NCBI GenBank assembly: GCA_020055645.1
Contig: CM034546.1
Span: 17,794,001 to 17,858,000 of the forward strand
Length of the DNA: 64,000 bases
Direction of reading: 5' to 3'
Source: Tomocerus qinae
Lineage: Eukaryota > Arthropoda > Collembola > Entomobryomorpha > Tomoceridae
In this document: piece after piece, positions 10,246 through 21,857 of the stretch
Numbering within the stretch: the stretch's first letter is position 1
Layout: every line of letters starts with the position of its first letter
The notes under the pieces: model-generated
The model's input: only the letters and a program-made list of their open reading frames with translations
Databases searched by the model: none
Told to the model about the DNA's origin: nothing
Program-made: the position numbers and the translations under genes

Positions 10246-12783
10246 GTTTCCGTTGGTTTTAAAGATTTTGCCCTATTACAAGTTAAAATTTTTAAAATTG
10301 GTAACGGAAGTGCTAATTAAAACAGAACATTTAAACATAGATTGACATAAACAGTGAGTTATTACTTTTTTTGACGATTTCAAATGTTTTATAGTTTGGG
10401 TAGGTAAAATAAACCGAGTAATCTTAAAATTCTAGTTAAAAACAGTATATTTTGTAGCTAAAAGTGAACCACTTGTTTGTAACAAAATATTTTTAAATCA
10501 TTTGGCATGCAATGCCAAATCAATATTTGACATACAATTATTGTTGGTGTATATCGCGAAAAATTTATATATTTTTTAATAAAAGTTATTTAAAATGCAC
10601 ATTTGAGACTCTGTACTTTGCGAAAGCGCGGATTGCCGACAGGCGGTGAGGATTGGGTGGATGCCTATTTTGCCAATAAAGAAGGCCCGCTTTGTCCTTA
10701 TATAATGCCTACTTATTACTTTCAGTAAATTATTTATTGTGGTATGTTTCGACTAAAACATACATTTTTAGTCAAACACGTTGTTGTTGACAACGACAAT
10801 TGTTTTAAATAAACAATATTTTTAACCTATTTATTAATTCATACTTCACACTTTGATACTCTTGGCAAAAATTGGTACTCTTGTTCAAAACTGACGAAGT
10901 GTGGCCAACTAGGAAATCGTAGAATAGGCCAAATAAGCTCAACCAACATTTTGGGTTGAAGTAAAGTAGAGGTTAGGTTACACAAATACCTATTAATGTA
11001 TTGTTTTAATTGGTGTAGGTTAGGTCCGTCGAAAGTGGGTCATAGTAATGCCATGTGTATTTTATGGCGTGATTTTTAAAATGTGCAACCTCTGTCGTAC
11101 TTCAACCATTTTCATTGGGAGCCATTTTCAATATTCATAGATATTTTTAAATCAATGAAAATGGTTGAATTAAATACTTTTGGTTTTATTTTCGAAAGCT
11201 ATACAATGGAAATAGACTATTGATTTACCTTTTACTTCTTACAAATCAAATACTCTGACTCCACGAGACTCGTTTTAATTTATAAGATCTTTTTCAATGA
11301 CTTTCCAATAGTTGGATTGCTTGAGCTTCTTAAATATTAATGTACAATCTTTTTATTTTAATCAGAAGGCAAACCAGCACAGGTGTATATATAAGGAAAC
11401 AGAAATTATAATTTGGTTTATTTAAATTTATTATCACGTACCATTTATTCATTGGAAATTATATTGTCGATCACTGTAGTTGGACGTGACAGATAATTAC
11501 CAAATCTGTACGCGGTGGTACAAAGCAATATTTTAATATACAATCTTTTAGACCCAAACTGGTTAAATCTAAACCTCCTTATTTGTTTATTCCATTAATT
11601 TCGTATAAGTTATTGTTTTATGGATTAAGTAAATCAGTGCGTCAGAATTTCAATTATAGCTTACAACTACGTAATTGTATTATGAATCCAACGTTTCTTT
11701 TCTTCTGCTGATAAGAGGACACAATAGCTTTGTAGGAAGTCTCCTTTGTTCGTGCTCAGTTAAGCGCGAACACCCTTTCGTTATCGTTATCAACAGAAAC
11801 GTTGGATTCATAATAAAATGCTTTAGTTCTGATAGATCTCATTGACCTAGGATTAAAGTGAATGCACAACACTTCCTTCACTCTATTATACGGACATTGA
11901 AAATAAAATTAGGACAGGTTTAGAATGATTTTATTGTTACATTAAGCAGTTATATTTAATATTAAATGAAATTACGTCTTGCCAAACATTTTCAAAATCT
12001 CATTAAATATTTCAAAAGTCAATATTTCTCCGGATATATTGATAATGAGTGTAGGTGTTATGTAAATTGTGATAATTGATATATTACATTGATTCTATTT
12101 TTATGTCATGATTTTATCAAACAAATATATTTGAAGTCGATTTCCGGACATTGTCCATACAAGCACGAATCCAGAGGGGGGCCGGGGGGCTCCTCTAAAT
12201 TACCAGAAAAATACGATTTTATGTGTCAAAAATGGTTAAAAATCCAAAATCTTTTCGCGCGCGAATATGTTTTCATTATATGCCAATATGTTTAGGTAGT
12301 CAAATTCCTGAATGCGTGTTTGATTCTCCATATAATACTTTGACTTTTCAATTCAACACATTAAACCATAAATTAATTTGTCCTATTTGCCGATAATTTA
12401 TGTGATATAATTTTGTTTCATGTAACTTCGATTGACGTAATTTCAGATAATAGTGACTTGACCCTGGCTTTGCATGTTCTTTTAAGTTTGAATGTTGGCA
12501 TTAATCCGTAGATTTTATTGACATTGACTGACAATGTACGTCATACCTGTGAATTGCATTTTTTTTTGATTCTCTTTTATATACCGTCTGCTTAAGGTTT
12601 CAATGCTGTCAATCCCCATATCTACTTTACTACTATCTCTACAATGTTACTAATCTGTATGCATTTTATCATAGTAAATACATTTTAAACAATACCCAAT
12701 GTTAATATTAACCATCTAGTGTTATAACAAGTGTTTCCCAATATTTACATTGATAATGGGGATGGATGCTCACGATTGTAGAC
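10246..12783. other. Non-coding spacer of copy A
   Basis: No gene supported. The tract 11200-11500 and the region near 11870 align with 33400-33780 of copy B. A miniature inverted-repeat element lies at 11679-11814, and a G-rich patch (GGGGGGCCGGGGGGCTCC) lies near 12175. Confidence 0.5.
11679..11814. mobile_element. 136-base miniature inverted-repeat element
   Basis: The ends are perfect 20-base inverted repeats beginning ATTATGAATCCAACG (11679-11698 and 11795-11814). There is no coding sequence. TA-rich flanks hint at a TA target duplication. Confidence 0.6.
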
Positions 12784-13812
12784 TAGGGCATCCAACCCGG
12801 GTTCCAGACGGGTTGAAAACCCGAGTTATAACCCGGGTTCCAGTTATTACTTTCCACCGGATAAAGCAACTCAATTCTCGTGTAAATTTCATCCTTTAAT
12901 TTAATGTTTTCAATATTAGCGGAGAGAAAATTGAATACGAATTATACCAGTTGTAACAAAAATGTGTGGGTTTGGTAGACATTTATCCAATTTTGAAATC
13001 AAAAGCAATTAAGGATCACAAAATAAAAATCAGTTTGGTATTTTTTGGGCAAACGAGTAAAATAGAAAGTGTGAAAAAAAAAGAATGTAGCCAGACTTCA
13101 AAAAGCGATATTTAATGTTATTCTGCAAATGGATTAAGCTGGTACAAAAGACTGGTTCAAAATAAACTCTATAACAAATAACAATAGAACCTTTCCTTTA
13201 TGTACATACATTATATAACTGTAGAACAGCCCTTAAACGAGAATAGGTACAACATTCTGCAATACTAGCGTGGAATAAGCTACCCCGAAAATTTGTATAC
13301 AAGGATATGAAATTCAAGCAACTGATTGATAAAGTGAAACAACTAATGGTGGCTGAAAGAGAAAATGAGTTTTTGTATTATTAAAAGGAATGAATATAAT
13401 AATTTCTATTAGAGAATTGTTATATTGTAATTTAAAAAAATAATTTACTTATATATTATTAGTGTGTGAAATGGAGGGTGTCTTGGGTGTAAGAGCAGTG
13501 ACCAGTATTATCTGTGCTTACTGATTTGTTTACTTTGTATTCAATTGAACCTATATTGACACATGAATAAAACTAAACTAAACTATTTGTTTATTTAGTA
13601 GTAGAATTATGCATTAATTCATTTAGTTAAATCTACAAACGTTTTGAAACATACAAAACATTTTATAATGTAATTTTTTCGAATATTTTAGTAGAAAAAA
13701 GGATTTTTTAGACCATTGATATGGAACCCGGATTCAACCCGGTTTGGATGTGTCTCAACCCGGGTTAACTCAAAACCCGGGTTTGAAAATACGGTCCGAG
13801 TTGGATGCCCTA
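12784..13812. mobile_element. Non-autonomous hAT-like element, 1,029 bases
   Basis: The ends are inverted repeats starting TAGGGCATCCAAC and the subterminal DNA is rich in CCCGGGTT. It is flanked by an exact 8-base duplication TTGTAGAC (12776-12783 and 13813-13820), the size typical of hAT transposons. Copy B has one TTGTAGAC and no insert at the matching place (about 36889). No transposase is visible. A short non-LTR retrotransposon remnant lies inside. Confidence 0.85.
13247..13384 (+). pseudogene. Non-LTR retrotransposon C-terminal remnant
   Basis: About 45 codons end at a TAA and contain A-W-N-K-L-P-R followed by a Lys-rich helix. W-N-x-L-P near the C-terminus is characteristic of the reverse transcriptase ORF of Jockey/CR1-type LINEs. 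A stop lies just upstream in frame. It is nested within the hAT-like element, so it was carried or captured by it. Confidence 0.5.
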
Positions 13813-13820
13813 TTGTAGAC

Positions 13821-14372
13821 ATTAGTCATATAGTTTAAGTTCAAGGTTGAGAACGACAATGAGTGTGTTGGATACGAGAATATCAAAAAATGATCTTTTC
13901 CCATACCAAACCCAAAGAGCAAGCCGAAACAGAAGCTCGTTCGTTCTAGAGAGTAATAATAGCGAGTTTTTACATTTTGTTAGAAATAATAACTTTCAGC
14001 TTTAGCAAACAAACCTAGTTTACTTAGTATGAAGTATAACACATATCATAGCAATTTAGTCTTGCTGTTAAAGTCAACAGAATTTCAAAGCAGAATAGAA
14101 ACAGCAGAATTTTATTTTGAAAGACAGATGCCATCGCTATTTTAACAAAATGGATAAGATATCGGACGCATTATTTCACGCAGTGTACTTAACTAAGTGT
14201 ACCGACGTGTAATTCTATTTAATATTTACAATTACGACCGCAACCGACTGCACAAAATACAATCAACTGTTAAATGCTTGTAAATATTTATGTTGCGATT
14301 GGAATTATAGCTAATCTCTGCTATGACAAATAAATGCGGTAAACAAATTAGGAAATAGTTAAATTTGTCAAT
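13821..14372. other. Upstream region of CAP gene A
   Basis: No gene. About 13900-13960 matches 36930-36990 of copy B (AGCAAGCCGAAACAGA), after which copy B lacks the first CAP exons. It probably holds the CAP promoter. Confidence 0.5.
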
Positions 14373-14499
14373 ATGTTTAAAGTTATCTTCACATTAGCAA
14401 CTCTATCGATTTTGTGCCCACGTAGTGTAGATGCTACTCCTGGATTATTTAATATTTTTAACGTATTTAACGTAATACGTATTTTTAACGTATTATTTA

Positions 14500-16765
14500 T
14501 CAGAACCGTATCATCATTGTCAATAGTACGAAAGTACACTACTGCACTATAGGCTGAATTGGATGCATCGGAGAATCCATGAAGCTGAGAGCTACCACTC
14601 CGCCCCCGGGAATAAATCCACCGATTTATTTTTATATCTTCTAAGGTAGAGAGTTCACTTCTGAATTTTAGCCATAATTCTGTTACTTCACTTGGTAGTT
14701 GGTCGTCCCAGTTGAGTCCCAAAAGCCACAATTTTTGAAATGTAATTTTTGCCAAAATTACCACAGGAGCCAACCATCCAAGAGGATCAAAGATTTGAGC
14801 CACATCTGATAGAAGTCCACGTTTTGTTAATCTGCCTTTTACATCGGGTAGTGAAACCTTGAAAGTAAATTCATCCGTTGCAGGATGCCACATTATTCCC
14901 AATGTTTTCACTGAATTTTCTACGTTGAATTCTAATGGGGTTTTGGTTTCACGATATTCCACAGGTAGAGAATCCAATAATTCGTTGCAATTTGATGACC
15001 ACTTCCTTAATTGTAGGCCTCCACGATTTAACATTTCTATTAGCTGTGATTGGAGTTCCAATGCTGCATGAATGTCACTAGCCCCCGAGAGTAAGTCATC
15101 CATGTAAAAATCTCGTCGCAAAACTTCGGCTGCTAGGGGAAGATCCTTTTCTTCGTCTTGTGACAACTGCTGGAGACACTTTGTAGCTATATATGGAGCA
15201 GAAGATGTTCCATATGTTACGGTTAGCAGTCTATAATCTTGAATGGGTAGATCTGGTGAATCTCTCCAAACGATACGTTGAAAATCCGTGTCTGATTTAT
15301 TCACCCAGATCTGACGATACATTTTGGCTATGTCCGCTGCCACTGCAACCTTATGAGTCCGAAAGCGTAGCACTAACTCGAACAAATCTTGCTGTAACTT
15401 TGGGCCAACTAATTGTTTGTCATTCAATGACACCTGAGTAGCTGTCTTCTTGGAGGCGTCGAAAACCACTCGAAGCTTAGTAGTAGTACTATTATCATTG
15501 ACCACGAAATGATGAGGTAAGTAATAACTTTCACTTACTGGATTGCTTAATTCTGCAGTTGGTACTAATTCCATATGTCCAAGATCCAGATACTCCTTCA
15601 TAAATGCACGATATTGAATTTTTCGGTGTGGGTTTTGTTCCAACCTTCGTTCAATTTGCTTCAAACGGATAACTGCACTGTTTCTTGAGTCGCCAAGATG
15701 CAAATTATCTTCCTTCTTGAAAGGTAAACAAACTACAAATTTACCGCTGCTGTCTCGAGTGTGTGTCGCTGTAAAATGAGCTTCGCACTGTTTTTCTTCC
15801 TGAGATAAAGCTGGAACAGCTGACTGTACTTCCTCCACTTTCCAAAACATTTGTAATTGTTTATCAACATCAACATCCAAAGAGACATGACTCACCACCA
15901 AATCTTCTGTTTGATTAACACTGCCAAAGAGAATCCAACCCAAAACGGTTTTCTGTGCCGTCGGTGCTCCAGTTGTACCTTTGATGAGTCCATTCAACAT
16001 AAGATCAGAGTAAATATCCATACCCAACATTATGTCAATGTCACTGCTCCTGTAGTAGTGAGGGTCTGCCAGAGTTAGATTTTTGATATGGTCCCAGTTA
16101 TGATTTTGGATATCATAATTTGGTAATTTTTTCGTGATTTTGGGAAGTATCAGTAGTTCTAAATCCATCTTGAATGGTGAGTTAGTCGATTCCAACTCCA
16201 CACTTACTGCACCGGTAGCTGCACATGACGATAGAGCTACTCCATGAAAGTTTACATTAACCTTTGATCTCTTCAGTCCGAGTCGCTGAATGCAGGCTTC
16301 CGAAATAAAGCTGCCTTGAGATCCATTATCCAGAAAGGCACGACACTTTTGTAATTGTCCCCACTTGTCCTTTATCATGATAATTGCTGTTGATAGTAAA
16401 ACTTGACTAAAACTTGTTTGCATATGATTAGTTGCAAGCTTCGGCTCCTTGCTTTCACTTGCCTTCACATTCTTGTTATCTTGCTTAGATTGAGGTTTTG
16501 GATTTGTAAAATGTAGTAGGGTGTGGTGTTTCTTCTCACACTCCCTGCAAACATTAACACTATTGCACTGGTATAAACTATGTCCACTGCGTAAGCAATT
16601 GAAGCATAATTTCTTCTGTCTTGCGATTTCTGTACGCTCTTTCACATTAGCTTTCAGAAAATCTGGGCATTTCGTAATGATAACATGTAAACTTGAAGTA
16701 CATCCAGGGCATGACTTGCTGTTTGTTGATACATGAAATGAGTTGGTAGATTTGTCCTCTACGCT
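14500..16765 (-). pseudogene. BEL element 1 pol (protease, RT, partial RNase H)
   Basis: A continuous minus-strand frame with a CCHC knuckle (C-F-N-C-L-R-S-G-H), an aspartic protease site (F-L-D-N-G-S-Q), a reverse transcriptase with F-Y-M-D-D as catalytic box, and the start of RNase H (G-F-S-D-A-S). It ends in filler and antisense CAP sequence, so the last RNase H residues and all of integrase are lost. Upstream, the frame continues into the first zinc-finger region, one base out of phase with gag near 16760. BEL elements usually have a single gag-pol frame, so this is probably a mutation. The frame has no other stop, suggesting a young element. Confidence 0.85.
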
Positions 16766-17724
16766 TCTTCACTATACTTGTTTGTTGATTTTTGCTTCGG
16801 AGTCTGAATTATCTCCAAAGCTCCGCACCTCCTTTTCAGAAAGTCTGAAAATTCTTTCATCGTTGGAACATCCGTGTTGACCAACGACAATTCCCACTGT
16901 CTCCTAGACTCAGGATCCAACTTTCCTGAGAGGAGAAATACAACCAAGGAGTCCCAATGATCCACAGGTTGTCCAAGCACTTTAAGTGCACGAATATTTT
17001 GAATAGTGGTGTCTAGCAGTTTACGTAGACCACCAGCACTTTCACTTTGAAGATTGATTTGATTGCACAATGACTTCAAATGCGAATACACAATGTTTTT
17101 TTTGTTTTCATACCGATCCTTGAGAATTGCCCAAGCTTCTCCGTAGTTGGCATCGGTGATTGATACTGAACGAAGCAAATCCTTTGCTGATCCTTCCAGT
17201 GACGATTTTAAGTAGTTTAACTTCTGTGATCCAGATAAAGTTTTGTTATTATGGACGGAAGCTTGAAATTGATCAAAAAAGGATGTCCAATCCTGATAAT
17301 CTCCAGAGAACTTAGGCAATTCAATGCGAGGTAGCTTCACATCCGGAGGGTGCACATACGATGAATGAGGCTGAGAGGTTGATGGTACTGCAGAAGATGA
17401 CTGACCTGTTACCTGATGTCGAGTTAGCTTGAGTAATTTTGTTCTCAAGGTAACATACCTATTTTCAAATTCTTCACTTTCAGTCTCATGGGCTTGAATT
17501 TCCTCCTCATCCACGGCCAACAAAACAATCTCCGTATGAATTTCTTGGAAGGTTTTCCAAGCTTCTTCCAGAATGACCAGTTTTGTCTCGATATCTTCTA
17601 CGTTGTAGGCGTTGACATCGAGAGCTTCCACGAAGGTATTCGTTCTAGTTAACTTTCCCTTGAGGATTCCACGTTTCTTAATAAGATGATCCATACTTGA
17701 TTGTAGAAAATAGCTTGATCCCAA
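16759..17724 (-). CDS. BEL element 1 gag
   Basis: A 321-codon frame. An alternative start at Met11 (M-D-H-L-I-K-K-R) matches the M-D-K-L-I-K-K-R start of BEL element 2 and is more likely. It carries the family features L-P-K-F-S-G-D-Y-Q-D-W and F-F-D-Q-F, and the helical retrotransposon gag region around Y-L-K-S-S-L-E-G. It ends at a stop just before the zinc knuckles, which lie in the pol frame. It forms the particle shell in active elements. Confidence 0.8.
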   Translation of the reverse strand: MGSSYFLQSSMDHLIKKRGILKGKLTRTNTFVEALDVNAYNVEDIETKLVILEEAWKTFQEIHTEIVLLAVDEEEIQAHETESEEFENRYVTLRTKLLKLTRHQVTGQSSSAVPSTSQPHSSYVHPPDVKLPRIELPKFSGDYQDWTSFFDQFQASVHNNKTLSGSQKLNYLKSSLEGSAKDLLRSVSITDANYGEAWAILKDRYENKKNIVYSHLKSLCNQINLQSESAGGLRKLLDTTIQNIRALKVLGQPVDHWDSLVVFLLSGKLDPESRRQWELSLVNTDVPTMKEFSDFLKRRCGALEIIQTPKQKSTNKYSEEA

Positions 17725-17772
17725 CTAGTAGTAGTTTTCACAGTTTTCCAGGTAGCTGATCCAAAATTTCTT

Positions 17773-17788
17773 GACGGGCGAAGGACCA
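17773..17788 (-). promoter_or_regulatory. Primer-binding site of BEL element 1
   Basis: TGGTCCTTCGCCCGTC starts directly after the LTR. The first ten bases equal those of the element 2 site, fitting a shared tRNA primer type. Confidence 0.65.
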
Positions 17789-18094
17789 TGAATAATGCCA
17801 CGATAGCAGACAATGAAGCACAAGCACAGTGGACTGTATATTTTAAGTTAAATTTATTGAAACTATCTGGAAAAGCAACTATTTTCTAGCAATTTAGGCG
17901 AAAGTGGAGAGGACCGAAATGTCGTCCGACTTTCATGGACAAATCAAGTAGAATGAAATAATTTACGTTTTACAATACGACTTTAGGATAATAACGATTA
18001 TTTGTAGCAAACATTTAGTAACCTAGTTAACACATGCATAATTTAGGCTGACATTTTACACACATTACATCATCACACTATTCAGAATCTAACA
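17789..18094 (-). repeat. LTR of BEL element 1
   Basis: Read on the minus strand it begins TGTTAGATTC at 18094 and ends in CA at 17789, 306 bases. Only this 5' LTR remains. Its outer end abuts CAP exon sequence exactly. Confidence 0.75.
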
Positions 18095-18416
18095 CATTAG
18101 CAACTCTATCGATTTTGTGCCCACGTAGTGTAGATGCTACTCCTGGATTATTTCATATTTTTAAACCTCCTGTTTTCATCCCTATTAGACCTCCAGTAAT
18201 TCCAATTTCATTTCCAAACCCAACCAATCCTACTAACCCCAATCCCAGTTCGTCTTGCTCATGTCCTGCTCAAAGTTTTATTCTTGAGGCTGTTGCTCAG
18301 CCCAATTGTTACAGAAACCAACGCCATGCTCCAAGTATTGCTGAAGACGCAACAGTAAGAAATTTTTGTTCAATTTCAATTAAAATATTTTGAATATTTT
18401 TTTAAGTAAAATGTCT

Positions 18417-18610
18417 TATTATGGTTCCGCTGCCACAGTTCCCTCTTTGTATTCGAAAGACAATGGATCATAAATGTTGCATTACAATGGACCTCCCACA
18501 TTGATGTGCTCGACTCGAAGTTTGCGCTGAAGTTAAGCCTTTGTATTGCAACATATGACCCATTGTCTTTCGAATACAAAGAGAGAATTGTGGCAGCGGA
18601 TCGATAATAA
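18417..18610. mobile_element. Miniature inverted-repeat element, about 194 bases
   Basis: Inverted repeats of about 51 bases (18417-18467 and 18560-18610) share CCGCTGCCACA and CTTTGTATTCGAAAGACA. There is no coding content. It lies in the CAP intron. Confidence 0.7.
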
Positions 18611-18781
18611 TTAGGCTAATATAATATTTAGAATGTATTCATTAAGGGTCCGGTTCCTCTAATAATCATGGAAAAAGTTTCGAATTTCAAAAAACAAAGT
18701 AGGTTCCTAATGATAGCCGAAACCCACATCATAACCTAACCGAAACAATAAAGATGTATTGATGATTGATCACTATGGGTA

Positions 18782-18868
18782 CTATCCCCTCCGACTCAAA
18801 CTACTTCTGGATTATGAAAATCATTGAGTAACTTCGAAAACTAGAAGTGATTTGAGTTGGAGGGGATA
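18782..18868. repeat. Short hairpin, 28-base arms
   Basis: 18782-18809 pairs with 18840-18868 (TATCCCCTCC against GGAGGGGATA) with about four mismatches and a 30-base loop. It may be a miniature element. Confidence 0.5.
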
Positions 18869-19611
18869 TTATATGCAAGCAGATAACAGAATGGACAGAA
18901 AAGTATAAAATCTATTGGAATTATCAATAGGGGGCTTTTTTCAAATAATAACCGCAAATATTTATTTCAACACTGAACTTTGAACTAAGACTTGTGATAG
19001 GAAAATACAGACTAACACTTACTTTTAGCATAATCGCAAACTGAATACACTTTACTCAACTCTATGATGTTTACTTGCTGAACAGAGCAACTGCTTGCAT
19101 GTGTTACAATTGATTATTACTTCACTAAGCAGTCTGAACAAACATAATCATAACATTTTGCATCAATATTATCACCACTAGCCACTAATACACTGCATAT
19201 TCCTCTCTATGAAGTAGTACAAACTAATTAATTAGTTTTACTTTTACATTTACAATACAAGATGTCATTGAAAGTATTTTGCATATAAGTAAAACATTTT
19301 TAAGACTAACAAATGATTTTAGCTGACATGCAAAGGAATACGTTGTAAAAGCTCCCCGTTAGACAAGCTCCCTATTAGACAATCTTCCTATTAGAAAAGC
19401 TCCCAGTAAGAGAAATAAGGAGAAACGGCAGAACGAAAATCGAAACTATAAAACATACTATACATATTATAATCAAGTAAAGTAGTGACCAATCTCGTTT
19501 ATACCATTTTTCCTAATCGTAGTTCTTTCTTTTACTAACAATTTGGAGCGGTGCCTATAACAGCAATTATTTATTGATCTTTGTGCACCACTTTATTAAA
19601 GCACCAGCAAG

Positions 19612-20482
19612 GGCTGAATTTAGGCAGCGGTACTTTGTTGCCACCGTCTCCGCTGTCGCCGCTGTTGCCTCTGGGAGGTTTGGGGGGTTAGCGGCAACAA
19701 CATAATAGCGGAGACAGTGGCAACAGCGGCGACACGGTACAACCACTAGTGGCAACAGCGGCGACAAGCAAAACCCACTAGCGGCGACACGCAAAATCCA
19801 CTAGCGGCGACAAAGCTAAAACGACTAGCGGCAACAGAGACACATTGGCTGAATTTAGGCAACGGGATCTCGTTTCTTCAATTGCCCTCGTTGCCCCAAG
19901 TTAAGCCAATTAATCTATCGTCTTTTCCATTTACCTCCCGTCACTATTTTTGCATCTTTTTTGACCTAACCTAATTAAAAATAAACGCTACATTTTGTTA
20001 TGTATTAACAATAAAAGTTTCTTTTTTATTAGGTTAGGTCAAAAAAGAGGCAAAAATAGTGACGGGAGGCAACATATTAAAGTAATAGGTAAAGTGACTA
20101 AGCATGGGGCAACGTGGGCAATTGAGGCAACGAGATCCCGGTCCCTAAATTCAGCCGACACATTTCTGATATCCTCTGCTGCCGCTGTTGAGCATTGAGC
20201 TCAGAGCAGCAGTGCACTGGCTTATAATATTAGGTTTAGCGGCAACAGAGGAAATCAGTTTAATGTGTCTCTGTTGCCGCTAGTGGTTTTAGCTGTGTCG
20301 CCGCTGTTGCCGCTAGTGGATTTTGCGTGTCGCCGCTGTTGCCACCTGTGGTTTTTTTGTGTCGCCACTGTTGCCGCTGTTGCCACTGTTTCCGCTTTTA
20401 TGCTGTTGCCGCTGACCCCCCTTACCCCCTAGTGGCAACAGCGGGGACAGTGGCAACAAAGTACCGCTGCCTAAATTCAGCC
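19612..20482. mobile_element. 871-base foldback element with 8-base target duplication
   Basis: It starts GGCTGAATTTAGGCAGCGG and ends with the complement. Similarity between arms continues to a centre near 20010, so the whole element folds back. It is flanked by CCAGCAAG at 19604-19611 and 20483-20490, an 8-base duplication as made by hAT-type transposases. Both arms carry degenerate tandem units of GCGGCAACAG and GCGGCGACA. It has no transposase. Confidence 0.85.
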
Positions 20483-20552
20483 CCAGCAAGAGACAACAAA
20501 GAAGGCGGGACAGCCTTCTTGAGATTTTCTGAAAACAGAAAAATATAATTGT

Positions 20553-20818
20553 CAATGGTTGAGTTTCCGATTATAAGTCTTCTGGCGGATTTGGTCGTCA
20601 CGAAGTGAAAATTCATCGTTATTTGGCTCGATAGATGCCCCACCACTGCACTGAAGGAATCGTGTGTCTAAAATCAGTCAAAGCATGTGCATGTGAACTT
20701 TAAATGCACGTTTCCTTCAGTGCAGTGGTGGGGCATCTATCGAGCACAATAACGATAAATTTTCACTTCGTGACGACCAAATCCGCCAGAAGACTTATAA
20801 TCGGAAACTCAACCATTG
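20553..20818. repeat. Hairpin with 107-base arms
   Basis: 20553-20659 and 20712-20818 are nearly perfect complements around a 52-base loop. Arms include GGCGGATTTGGTCGTCACG. The outer arms do not extend further. It is likely a foldback transposon remnant. Confidence 0.75.
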
Positions 20819-21431
20819 GACCATTCCTAGAATGTATAATGTTTTCCTGTTCCCCTTTCCACACTAGAAAGGGGAACGGGAAAGGAAAAATGAAAGGTAC
20901 TTACCTAGACCAGACAAAACCACGAGCACGAAACAACAAAGACCACAACGGCTATCGACTATTTTCTTACTTAGTTAGGAGACTGACCTAGCGATATTTA
21001 AAATCCCGCTAAACAAGGTGACTTTGTTTTCGAAAATAAATGCTAGATCTAGTTAGTGATAAGGGGGTTCCCTTTAATATTTTCGTCTCAGCGCCACTAT
21101 AACAGGAAAGTCGAGAACAAGTTGGAGGCAGATTTTGTCTCCCGGAGCCAAAGTTTTGGGCCACAGTCCTTTAACTCTTATCAACAGCTCACAACAAGAA
21201 GCGAAAAGTTGGTAAGAGTATAAAAACTTTAACTACTTCTTACTCATTTATATTATTAGTCCATTTTAAATGTCGCGCGTTAATTCATTTTATTCAAATG
21301 GTATAAAGAAATACTCAATGCTCAACATATTTCATTCTATTGATCTTCAATCTGTCGGGTGTTCTATGACCTAGCATCCGGTCATTTACGTAACATTTCC
21401 AACTTGGCATTTTTGCGTAAACATGCTTTGG

Positions 21432-21740
21432 ATTTCGATCAATATCTACCAAAGTTCTACTCGGATTTTATAATGCAGTACACGGTTGTAATCAGAAACG
21501 TATTCCCTTCAAGTTATATAAAAAAAATTTGCATTATACGAGCTATTTATGTATTTAGTTAATTTTAGGTTGTGAAATCATGGCAAAATTTGACAAAAAA
21601 GTTTAACCATTTTTAACGGATAGTAGGCTAAAATTATTCATTTCTTTTTTTTATATAACTTGAAGGGAATACGTTTCTGATTTTAAGCATGTACTGTATT
21701 ATAAAATCGGAGTAGAACTTTGGTAGATATTGAACGAAAT
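21432..21740. repeat. Hairpin with 90-base arms
   Basis: 21432-21521 pairs with 21651-21740 at roughly 90 percent, sharing AATATCTACCAAAGTTCTAC and ACGTATTCCCTTCAAG. No coding content. Confidence 0.7.
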
Positions 21741-21857
21741 GTAAAAAATGATTTACATGTATTTTGATAGTCTTTTGAATTTTTCAAATCGTATATACCG
21801 GACGCTTAAGGGGAAATTAATCTTTATTTTGCCATTTTTATTTTATATGTATGTAGT

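Larger units (their letters stand above)
14461..18094 (-). mobile_element. BEL/Pao retrotransposon 1, truncated
   Basis: In minus orientation: one LTR (17789-18094), primer-binding site, gag, then protease and reverse transcriptase, cut off inside RNase H. Integrase and the second LTR are missing. The truncated end joins CAP exon DNA through about 40 bases of filler made of repeated ACGTA and TTTAACGTA units (about 14461-14500). Confidence 0.85.
14390..18163. repeat. 71-base direct repeat flanking BEL element 1
   Basis: 14390-14460 and 18093-18163 are identical except for one base (A against C at 14451/18154). Both are CAP exon sequence. BEL elements normally duplicate about 5 bases, so this is far larger than expected. 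Confidence 0.9.

Noticed and set aside
10615-10700. GC-richer stretch resembling an RNA gene
   Set aside because: No tRNA, rRNA or snRNA motif could be matched and no clear stem set was found.
20313-20555. Overlapping frames on both strands in the foldback arms
   Set aside because: They arise from low-complexity GCGGCAACAG-type repeats that are open in several frames.
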